Shown here in pieces: positions 1 to 5,478 of a stretch of 5,854 nt of DNA (positions are counted from its first letter, which is position 1; every line of letters starts with the position of its first letter). Both the position numbers and the translations under genes were made by a program. The notes under the pieces were generated by a model, which was not told the origin of the DNA, did not search any database, and was given only the letters and a program-made list of their open reading frames with translations. This DNA comes from Holophagae bacterium (GTDB taxonomy: Bacteria; Acidobacteriota; Thermoanaerobaculia; Thermoanaerobaculales; Sulfomarinibacteraceae): assembly GCA_030609785.1 (NCBI GenBank), contig JAUWTC010000191.1, positions 1 to 5,854 on the forward strand. Direction: 5' to 3'.

Positions 1-1
1 C

Positions 2-454
2 ATTCCGGTGATCGCCTCGGGCGGCTTCGCCGACGGACGCGGCCTGATCGCGGCCCTGGCCCTCGGCGCGGGAGCGATCAACATGGGCACACGTTTCGTC
101 GCCACCGTCGAATCGCCGGTGCACCAAAACGTCAAGGACTGGCTCGTTCGCGCCGGCGAGGGCGACACGACCTACGTCTTGCGGTCGCTGCGCAATACGG
201 AGAGAGTGCTGAAGAATTCCATCGCCGAGAAGGTGGTCGCCATGGAAGCCGAAGGCGCAGGCATCGAAGAATTGGCGCCCCTGGTCAGCGGCAAGAATGG
301 CCTGAAGGTTCTTTCAACTGGTGACATCGAAGCCGGGCTGTGTACCGCCGGCCTCTGCGTCGGTCTGGTCAACGACATCCCGACCGTCGCCGAACTGATC
401 GAACGAATCGTCAGCGACGCTCAGGGAATCCTGGAAAACGGCTTTTCGAACTGA
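2..454 (+). CDS. Nitronate monooxygenase / 2-nitropropane dioxygenase-type flavoprotein, C-terminal part (5' end outside window)
   Basis: The open frame enters from the left edge and ends at TGA 452-454, leaving about 150 C-terminal residues of a protein that is usually 310-360 long. Near the visible start it reads IPVIASGGFADGRG, then ALGAGAINMGTRF. This is the phosphate-binding end of the TIM barrel in nitronate monooxygenases and the related FabK enoyl-ACP reductases, where GG-A-DGRG and MGTRF hold the FMN phosphate. Further on, the N-T-x-R-V-L-K-N stretch and the glycine-rich tail (STGDIEAG, then GLVNDIPTVAELIERIV) match the usual C-terminal lid of this family. Known members oxidise alkyl nitronates with FMN and oxygen in the cytoplasm; the true substrate of this one cannot be told. 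The catalytic His region lies outside the window. It converges on the toxin gene with 8 nt between stop codons. Family is confident; NMO versus FabK-like is less so. Confidence 0.85.
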   Translation: MPVIASGGFADGRGLIAALALGAGAINMGTRFVATVESPVHQNVKDWLVRAGEGDTTYVLRSLRNTERVLKNSIAEKVVAMEAEGAGIEELAPLVSGKNGLKVLSTGDIEAGLCTAGLCVGLVNDIPTVAELIERIVSDAQGILENGFSN

Positions 455-462
455 TCAATCCT

Positions 463-816
463 TCAGTTTCCCAGAGATAATTGAATCTTCAGGGCCCGGT
501 CCAACTCCCGCACCTCTTCGACGCTGATTCGCCCGAGGATCTCGCCAACCCGCTTCCTCGAGATCGTTCGAATCTGGTTTGTGACCAGACGGGATGGCTT
601 GGAGAGTCCACTGCCGGCAGATTCAACCAGAGACTCGTAGGGTCGTAGGCCACGTTCTGGGAGTCGGGTCACGGGAACGACCTGGACGACCGAATCAAAA
701 CGGCAAGCGGCGTCGTTGGATACAACGACTGCAGGTCGAGTCTTCCGAATCTCACTCCCCTCCGCCGGATCAAAACGGACCCGAACAACCACACCTCGCC
801 CCATCTCCCTCGTCAT
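463..816 (-). CDS. mazF: MazF/PemK-family endoribonuclease toxin
   Basis: This 117-residue protein has the length and order of a MazF-type mRNA interferase, a ribosome-independent RNase that cleaves single-stranded RNA at short sequences and is held inactive by its antitoxin. Diagnostic segments are RGVVVRV at residues 7-13, GSEIRKTRPAVVVSND at 20-35, VVPVTRL at 46-52, and NQIRTISRKRVGEILGRIS near the C-terminus. By family comparison the likely catalytic residues are R27 (in K-T-R-P) and T50 (in P-V-T); both are present. Two positions differ from the common consensus: RGD is RGV, and D-Q-I-R is N-Q-I-R. The start chosen is the ATG at 816-814, which overlaps the antitoxin stop as ATGA. This suggests translational coupling, because the upstream ribosome site is weak. 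An alternative ATG at 804 would remove four residues. No terminator is evident; the gene ends 8 nt from the convergent flavoprotein gene. Confidence 0.9.
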   Translation of the reverse strand: MTREMGRGVVVRVRFDPAEGSEIRKTRPAVVVSNDAACRFDSVVQVVPVTRLPERGLRPYESLVESAGSGLSKPSRLVTNQIRTISRKRVGEILGRISVEEVRELDRALKIQLSLGN

Positions 817-1028
817 TCGTCAATCTCGGAATCTGCCGCCTCCCACTCGGAATTCAGTTGTTCACTTTCTTCGGCGTCCTCTCGATAGGCCACTTCCAAC
901 CGGCGTTTGAGTTCACTCGCCCGGTATTGAGTTACGGCTTCCGAAACCATCAAACTGGCGTTCGGCGCCGAACGGAGATACGTCGCAACATCCTCGGAAA
1001 CCGAGATCGTCATTCGAGTCTTACCCAT
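813..1028 (-). CDS. MazE-type antitoxin, probable ribbon-helix-helix protein, partner of the MazF toxin
   Basis: A 71-residue acidic protein lies directly upstream of the toxin and overlaps it by four bases, in the usual antitoxin-first order. The N-terminus (MGKTRMTISVSEDVATYLRS) looks like a ribbon-helix-helix DNA-binding fold: a short beta strand with alternating T-I-S-V, then a helix beginning at E12-D13, then APNASLMVSEAVTQY as the second helix. The C-terminal half is charged (ELKRRLEVAYREDAEESEQ) and ends in an acidic tail with EWEAADSEIDE. Such tails typically thread through the toxin groove and block the active site. The start at ATG 1028 has an AAAGGGG ribosome site five bases upstream. 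M6 is a possible alternative start but is less well placed. It probably represses its own promoter, as most such antitoxins do (inference). Assignment as antitoxin rests on position, size and composition; the MazE label reflects the partner more than sequence identity. Confidence 0.82.
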   Translation of the reverse strand: MGKTRMTISVSEDVATYLRSAPNASLMVSEAVTQYRASELKRRLEVAYREDAEESEQLNSEWEAADSEIDE

Positions 1029-1051
1029 TATGTCCCCTTTTCGTCATACTT

Positions 1052-1070
1052 AGTGTACCATATTCTATGG
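1052..1070 (-). promoter_or_regulatory. Probable antitoxin-toxin operon promoter (extended -10) with adjacent palindrome
   Basis: Read on the minus strand, TGG-TACACT (1060-1052) forms an extended -10 element, 23 nt upstream of the antitoxin ATG, placing a transcript start just before the ribosome site. No good -35 is present; TTCTTT at 1080-1075 is the best at 17-nt spacing. Abutting the -10 is a 13-bp inverted repeat, CCATA-GAA-TATGG (1070-1058), with perfect 5-bp arms. It is placed where a ribbon-helix-helix autoregulator could bind. Promoter and operator roles are inferred from motif and position only. Confidence 0.4.
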
Positions 1071-1136
1071 AAACAAAGAATACTCTGATCCGCAGGCAAT
1101 CCTGGGTAGAATTGTTAAGTGCATATATTCATTAAT

Positions 1137-1163
1137 CTTTGTGTCCTTAGTGTCTTCGTGGTT
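1137..1163 (+). repeat. Short three-unit tandem pattern (9-nt period) in the gap between PPK2 and the antitoxin
   Basis: Three consecutive 9-mers, CTTTGTGTC, CTTAGTGTC and TTCGTGGTT, follow one another without spacing. The first two differ at one base; the third is diverged. The reverse complement reads as AACCACGAA, GACACTAAG, GACACAAAG. From memory this resembles a GTGTC/CACAAAG-type sequence often seen in intergenic DNA of environmental bacteria, but I cannot search to confirm. The stretch lies just behind the stop codon of the PPK2 gene. A 7-bp inverted repeat, AGAATTG (1108-1114) and CAATTCT (1164-1170), brackets it and could be chance in AT-rich DNA. Confidence 0.5.
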
Positions 1164-1174
1164 CAATTCTCGGG

Positions 1175-2008
1175 CTAACCCGCGTTCTCCGCCTGGTGGT
1201 ACTTCCGCCTGATCTCATCCATGTCGACCGAGGGTTCCGGGTACTTCATGTTGAGCTTCTCCATCGAATCGACGACGATTGAGGCGATGGCGAGGTTTCT
1301 GAACCACTTGCGGTTTGCCGGGATGACGAACCACGGTGCATTTTCCGTACTGCACCGACTCAGTGCATCCTCGAAGGCCTCGGTGTATTGGTCCCAATAG
1401 GGTCTTTCCGAATAGTCGGCATCACTGATTTTCCAGTTTCTGGCCGGATCCGAGATCCGCATGCCAAAGCGTTCAAGCTGTTCATCTCGGTCGATATGGA
1501 GATAGAACTTGAGTACGGTCGTGCCTTTGTCGTGAAGCAGTGCTTCGAAATTATTGATGTGATCGAAGCGCTTCGACCAGGTCGCCTCGGGCACCAGATC
1601 GTGCACCCGGACGACCAGGACGTCTTCGTAGTGTGACCGGTTGAAGATCCCGACCTGACCCCGGGCCGGGGCCGCGATGTGGCAGCGCCAGAGGAAGTCA
1701 TGGGAGACTTCCAACTTCGACGGCACCTTGAAGCTGGCCACCCTGCAACCCTGGGGGTTGAGAGGGCCGAAGACGTGGCGAATCGTGCCGTCCTTGCCGG
1801 CCGCATCCCGGCCCTGAAGCACGATCAGCAGCGAGTGCTTGTCCTCGGCGTACAACTGGTGTTGCAGTTCGCGCAATCGGCCAACTTTTCGACCGAATTC
1901 GCGCTCGCCCTCTTTTCGCTTGAGACCTTCGGGTTTGAAGCCCGCATCGATCTTCTCCAACTGGACTTCACTGCCGGGCTCCACCCGAAATGCGTCACTG
2001 TATGTCAT
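1175..2008 (-). CDS. ppk2: Polyphosphate kinase 2 family protein (polyphosphate:nucleotide phosphotransferase, class III-like)
   Basis: This cytoplasmic enzyme transfers phosphate between inorganic polyphosphate and nucleotides. The 277-residue protein, numbered from the ATG at 2008, has the full PPK2 layout. The lead segment FRVEPGSEVQLEKID (7-21) is followed by a long helix. The Walker A loop is GRDAAGKDGTI (66-76) with K72. Then come NPQGCRVASFK (84-94), HDFLWR (103-108) and the Walker B-like strand GIFNRSHYEDVLVVRV (120-135). The lid segment has R180 and R184 before DPARNWKIS, and the C-terminus has APWFVIPANRKWFRNLA. The NRS-Y-E-x-VLVVRVH pattern and the Asp after the P-loop Lys point to the single-domain class III type, which in studied members phosphorylates AMP and ADP from polyphosphate; class remains an inference. 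An in-frame TTG at 2059 would add 17 residues, but the ATG at 2008 has GGGAGG five bases upstream and matches the usual family start. It is the first gene leftwards from the divergent promoter region. Confidence 0.93.
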   Translation of the reverse strand: MTYSDAFRVEPGSEVQLEKIDAGFKPEGLKRKEGEREFGRKVGRLRELQHQLYAEDKHSLLIVLQGRDAAGKDGTIRHVFGPLNPQGCRVASFKVPSKLEVSHDFLWRCHIAAPARGQVGIFNRSHYEDVLVVRVHDLVPEATWSKRFDHINNFEALLHDKGTTVLKFYLHIDRDEQLERFGMRISDPARNWKISDADYSERPYWDQYTEAFEDALSRCSTENAPWFVIPANRKWFRNLAIASIVVDSMEKLNMKYPEPSVDMDEIRRKYHQAENAG

Positions 2009-2013
2009 CGATT

Positions 2014-2019
2014 CCTCCC
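2014..2019 (-). promoter_or_regulatory. Shine-Dalgarno site that fixes the PPK2 start
   Basis: GGGAGG on the minus strand ends five bases (AATCG) before the ATG at 2008-2006. The longer reading from the TTG at 2059 has no comparable site and would begin just upstream of the predicted -10 box, so this site decides the start. Confidence 0.75.
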
Positions 2020-2049
2020 GATTCCATCCTTCCACCAGATTCTCGGCTG

Positions 2050-2058
2050 ATTCTATCA
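2050..2058 (-). promoter_or_regulatory. Probable PPK2 promoter, extended -10 (TGA-TAGAAT)
   Basis: On the minus strand TAGAAT (2055-2050) matches the sigma-70 -10 hexamer at five of six positions and is preceded directly by TGA, giving an extended -10. Transcription would begin near 2043 and leave a leader of about 35 nt that includes the GGGAGG site. No strong -35 is seen at 16-18 nt spacing; ATGAGA is the best. Inferred from motif only. Confidence 0.42.
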
Positions 2059-2090
2059 AGATGGGTGTCGATTCTCATCACTATTGGTCA

Positions 2091-2119
2091 TTGACAGTCT
2101 TCAAAGAAGAACCGACATT
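2091..2119 (+). promoter_or_regulatory. Possible promoter for the papain-PKD protein gene
   Basis: A perfect -35 hexamer TTGACA at 2091-2096 is followed at 17-nt spacing by GACATT (2114-2119), which matches TATAAT at only three of six positions. The leader to the ATG at 2229 would be about 100 nt. It is the best candidate on the plus strand in this gap, but the weak -10 keeps confidence low. It lies upstream of the PPK2 promoter in divergent arrangement. Confidence 0.28.
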
Positions 2120-2180
2120 GTACGGCAAGGCAACAAAGGAAGAGATGAAAGCCACGTCGATCTGACTTGGCTGGGAGCGT

Positions 2181-2220
2181 GTGGTGAACCACCCCGCCTC
2201 TGTGGTGTGGGGAGGAAGGG
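2181..2220 (+). promoter_or_regulatory. Leader with competing short hairpins and Shine-Dalgarno site of the protease gene
   Basis: ACCAC at 2188-2192 can pair either with GTGGT at 2181-2185 (2-nt loop, so unlikely to close well) or with GTGGT at 2202-2206 (9-nt loop). The purine-rich ribosome site GGAGGAAGGG occupies 2211-2220, ending 8 nt before the ATG at 2229. The CCTC at 2197-2200 is complementary to GAGG at 2212-2215. This site supports the ATG at 2229 over an in-frame GTG at 2181 that would place 16 non-signal residues before the signal peptide. Any regulatory role for the hairpins is speculative. Confidence 0.5.
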
Positions 2221-2228
2221 ATTGTCAT

Positions 2229-5200
2229 ATGAAAAGAGGAGTCGTCTCGATCATTGCCCTGCTGTTGCTGGTTGTACCAGGCACCGGTGTCACTGAAACC
2301 ATCGGCGGGGTCACCGCCGAACCAACACCCGCAGTCCTCGGGCCGGCCGCTGCCGACAGTGGTCCAACGGGTGGCATGTCGATGGGCAACCCTTCCGCCG
2401 TCTACTGCCGGAACCTCGGCTTTCATTTTTCGACGATCGAGGGAGAACGGGGGCAGGAAGGTGTTTGCCGGTTCCCCGATGGCCAGACCTGCGAGGCATG
2501 GTCTTTCCTGGACGGTCGATGTGGCGAGACGCACTCCCTCTGTGCCCGTCAGGGCTATTCCCTCAAAATCATGAACGATGGTCGAGACTCCTTTTCATCG
2601 AGCTACGCCATGTGCATCGACACTTCGGGTCGCGAGGTCGGCAGGGTTACGGAGATGATGGCCTTGGAGGGCCCGATCAACTTCGAATCACCCCCGCCAG
2701 AACTCGCTGAGGCTCCCGCCCTGCCACGAGATCCTCGTGCGGCAACCAAGGTTCTTCCGACCTCCTTCGACTGGAGAAATCACGCCGGCCAGAACTGGAT
2801 GACACCGGTCAAAAATCAGGGTTCGTGCGGCTCCTGCTGGGCCTTCGGGGCGGTGGGAACCATCGAGGCGGTCTATAACATCGTCACCGGAGATCCTGGC
2901 CTGGACCTCGATCTTTCCGAGCAATACCTGGTCTCCGATTGCTTTAACATCAACAACCGCAATAGCTGCTGCGGCGGATGGCACTTCGAGGCCTTTGACT
3001 ACGTCAAGAACTCCGGCATCAGCGACGAGGGCTGTTTCCCCTATGCCGACGGGGGATGCAACTCAGCGTGTTTCATCGACTGGACCCTCAAGCAGTCGTC
3101 CCTCTCCGATCAGCAAGGTGCCCTTGAGCTACTACGAGACTTCAGACGCCAATTCGTCAGTTCAGAATCCATCGAAGCCTACTATGAGTTCGCCCGGGAT
3201 GTCCGAGAGATCTTCATTTCCGACCCGATCCTGACCTTTGATGCGGCCGTCCTCCTGGTCAAGTACTTGCCGGCCATCGAGGCGATGATCGGCATGGAGA
3301 GAGGGCGCCAGATGACGATCACTGCCGATGACGTCGATCGCCTGATGTCAATTCTCGACACGACGAAGATAGCTGTCGAGGCCCGACGGGATGATTTCGG
3401 CGTCGGCAGGGCCTTTGAACTGGAACGTCATCTCGACGAGGTGCGATGGCAGGCCTCGATGGCCGTGGACCGTGATTTCGCGGAGGCCTTCAAGGACTCG
3501 ATCTACATTCGGAACCAGGGTCTACCGGAGAAGTTGGAGCCACTGCCAAGCAAGGCCTCCCTCAAATGTGACTGCGATTGCACCTACTCCTCCGGCAGCA
3601 GCGCCAAGATCTGCAGCGACAAGACATGTTCCGACCGATGCTCGGACTGGGCCTCGCGGTTATGGAAGATCGTCAGTCAGCGGCAAGTGACCGCCGACGC
3701 ATCCTCGGTCAAACAGGCCCTGATCAACGAAGGTCCCCTTGCCGTTGCCGTTGGCATCGGCGACAACTTCAAGGGCTACTTCGACCACGGGATCTACCGG
3801 TGCGGCAGAGAGGAATACTGCCAGCACGGGCGATGCACACGATACGCCCACGCCGTGATCCTGGCCGGCTTCAACGATCCCGGTCAGTATTGGATCATCA
3901 GGAACAGCTGGGGCTCCGGCTGGCAGGACGGCGGCTACTACAAGCTGGGCTATGGGGAGTGCTCCGTCGTCCATGACTCATGGACGATCCGTGCGATCAA
4001 CGTCAACCACCCGCCGGTAGCGGATGCAGGTGGCCCATACACGGGTTACGAGGGCAGCGCCGTCGTCTTTGACGGAAGCGGATCCTCGGATCCGGACGGC
4101 GACACTCTCGAATACCGGTGGGACTTCAACAATGACGGCACCTGGGACACCTCGTGGTCCTCGAGCCCGACCGCGTCGAAGATGTGGCCCGATGACTATT
4201 CGGGATGGGTCAAGTTGGAGGTCAGCGACGGCCGCTTGACAGATTCGGACACCACAAGAGTGACGATTCACAACGTCGCCCCAGAGGTCACCGCGACCGG
4301 TGATTCCATTAACGAGGGTGAGGCGGCAACGGTCAGCGCCCAATTCACCGACCCAGGCATCCTCGATCTTCATAGCGCATGGGTCAACTGGGGCGACGGA
4401 TCCCCACCACAGCCGGTAACGGTCACTCAGGGCGCCGGATTCGGTGAACTCAGCGCCTCTCATGTCTACGGAGATAACGGCCTCTATGCCGTCACCGTGA
4501 CCGTCACCGACGACGATGGAGGCCAGGGATCCGCAGTAACGTCGGTCGATGTGGCAAATCTCGATCCCTCGGTGGTCTTGGACACCTCGGATACGATTCC
4601 CTTTGCCGGCGGGGTGATCTTCTACGGCAGGCTCAATGAGCCTCAGACACATGCGGCCACGGCAACGGATCCCGGTTCCGACGACCTGGAGTTCATCTGG
4701 AACTTCGGGGTTCAATCGATGTATTTCAACGACGGCATCGGCCCGGATCCTTACCCGAGCCCGTGGGGAACCTATCCCTTCACCGTTACGGACAGCGCCG
4801 AGGTCACATTCACCACTCCGGGAATGCACCTGATCGAAGTGACCACCGTCGACGATGACGGCGGACAGGCCTCGGATGAACTCGCCAAACTGGTGACGGG
4901 CGACTGCACCTGCTCGCGCTCACACGGCTTCTGGAAGCACGAGTTCAAGCCCTTCAAGGCCCAGCACATCGATCCCGTCACCCTCCTGGCCTACTTGGAA
5001 CTCGTCGATTTCGCGTCGGCCGTCTTCTCGGAGGTCATCCCGGCTTCGACCCTGGAGGAAGCCCATGATGTGATGTGGCCTCAGAAACCGTCGATGCTGA
5101 ACCTGGCCCGGGCCCAGGCTCTTGCCGCATGGTTGAACGCAGCCCACGGTTGCATTTTGTGGTCGGAGATGATCGACACCGATGGCGATCAGACTCCCGA

Positions 5201-5339
5201 CATGGAATTTCTCGATGTCATGGCGGAGGTCGAATTGATTCTCGGCGACCTGAGCTCCGATCATTCGGCTCTGGTTCACGCGAAGGACCTCGCCGAGGCG
5301 GTCAACCTCCACGATGAGGACAACCCTGAATGCGAGTAG
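2229..5339 (+). CDS. Exported papain-family (C1A) cysteine protease with DUF333-like repeats, helical insertion, three PKD-type domains and a C-terminal FWKH module
   Basis: This 1,036-residue protein is predicted to be secreted. K2-R3 followed by a hydrophobic stretch (V5-V16) forms a Sec signal peptide without a lipobox. Residues 54-98 resemble DUF333 (NPSAVYC, CRFPDGQTCEAW, GRC; C60, C80, C88, C98). Residues 102-144 look like a second, degenerate copy keeping only C105 and C129. The catalytic domain starts near 176 (LPTSFDWRN) with Q197 and nucleophile C203 in QGSCGSCWAF, then CCGGW at 247-251, H541 in YAHAVI and N559 in WIIRNSWGSGW, so the active site is complete. C203 to H541 spans 338 residues against 134 in papain, mostly because of a cysteine-free helical stretch at about 283-446, followed by a six-cysteine segment at 447-471. 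PKD-type domains lie at about 593-683, 684-777 and 779-890. The C-terminal 144 residues begin CTCSRSHGFWKH and contain DTDGDQTPD (983-991), a calcium-loop-like motif. The long N-terminal segment probably acts as a propeptide. Peptidase activity is well supported; the target is unknown. Confidence 0.93.
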   Translation: MKRGVVSIIALLLLVVPGTGVTETIGGVTAEPTPAVLGPAAADSGPTGGMSMGNPSAVYCRNLGFHFSTIEGERGQEGVCRFPDGQTCEAWSFLDGRCGETHSLCARQGYSLKIMNDGRDSFSSSYAMCIDTSGREVGRVTEMMALEGPINFESPPPELAEAPALPRDPRAATKVLPTSFDWRNHAGQNWMTPVKNQGSCGSCWAFGAVGTIEAVYNIVTGDPGLDLDLSEQYLVSDCFNINNRNSCCGGWHFEAFDYVKNSGISDEGCFPYADGGCNSACFIDWTLKQSSLSDQQGALELLRDFRRQFVSSESIEAYYEFARDVREIFISDPILTFDAAVLLVKYLPAIEAMIGMERGRQMTITADDVDRLMSILDTTKIAVEARRDDFGVGRAFELERHLDEVRWQASMAVDRDFAEAFKDSIYIRNQGLPEKLEPLPSKASLKCDCDCTYSSGSSAKICSDKTCSDRCSDWASRLWKIVSQRQVTADASSVKQALINEGPLAVAVGIGDNFKGYFDHGIYRCGREEYCQHGRCTRYAHAVILAGFNDPGQYWIIRNSWGSGWQDGGYYKLGYGECSVVHDSWTIRAINVNHPPVADAGGPYTGYEGSAVVFDGSGSSDPDGDTLEYRWDFNNDGTWDTSWSSSPTASKMWPDDYSGWVKLEVSDGRLTDSDTTRVTIHNVAPEVTATGDSINEGEAATVSAQFTDPGILDLHSAWVNWGDGSPPQPVTVTQGAGFGELSASHVYGDNGLYAVTVTVTDDDGGQGSAVTSVDVANLDPSVVLDTSDTIPFAGGVIFYGRLNEPQTHAATATDPGSDDLEFIWNFGVQSMYFNDGIGPDPYPSPWGTYPFTVTDSAEVTFTTPGMHLIEVTTVDDDGGQASDELAKLVTGDCTCSRSHGFWKHEFKPFKAQHIDPVTLLAYLELVDFASAVFSEVIPASTLEEAHDVMWPQKPSMLNLARAQALAAWLNAAHGCILWSEMIDTDGDQTPDMEFLDVMAEVELILGDLSSDHSALVHAKDLAEAVNLHDEDNPECE

Positions 5340-5362
5340 TTTTTTGATCGTTTTTCAGGCCC

Positions 5363-5396
5363 GACCATGGGGTGCCACGAAGGGCGCCCCATGGTC
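5363..5396 (+). terminator. Very stable stem-loop after the protease gene; possible terminator or mRNA 3' stabiliser, without a T-tract
   Basis: GACCATGGGGTGCC (5363-5376) pairs with GGCGCCCCATGGTC (5383-5396) over 14 pairs with one G-U wobble, around a 6-nt loop ACGAAG. It sits 23 nt after the TAG stop. No run of T follows on either strand, so it is not a canonical intrinsic terminator; the T-rich stretches (5340-5345 and 5351-5355) come before it. A second weaker hairpin, CCGTG (5397-5401) with CACGG (5408-5412), follows at once. The hairpin is clear from sequence; its role is inferred. Confidence 0.5.
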
Positions 5397-5478
5397 CCGT
5401 GCCTTATCACGGAGTAACAAGATATTGAAGTAACCCCTGTTTGGGCATGAACCAAAGCCTGCAGCGTTACCATGGGGC

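Noticed and set aside
594..1088. 164-codon plus-strand open frame across the toxin-antitoxin operon
   Set aside because: It is antisense to two genes with strong family signatures and overlap typical of toxin-antitoxin operons. The translation has no domain-like features.
463..2008. A stress module linking polyphosphate kinase to the adjacent toxin-antitoxin pair
   Set aside because: Polyphosphate can stimulate antitoxin proteolysis in E. coli, but here the genes are separated by an AT-rich gap with a separate promoter and nothing in sequence ties them together.
2009..2059. 17-residue N-terminal extension of PPK2 from a TTG at 2059
   Set aside because: The TTG lies immediately upstream of the predicted -10 box and lacks a ribosome site. 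The ATG at 2008 has GGGAGG at ideal spacing and matches the family start.
4079..4094. Perfect inverted repeat CGGATCC-TC-GGATCCG
   Set aside because: It lies inside codons for the conserved GSGSSDPDGD stretch of the first PKD domain, so it is explained by codon choice rather than a regulatory site.
3978..4829. Long open frame of 283 codons on the minus strand inside the protease gene
   Set aside because: It is fully antisense to the PKD-type domains, whose homology is clear. It has no recognisable motif or ribosome site and reads as compositional mirroring in GC-rich coding DNA.
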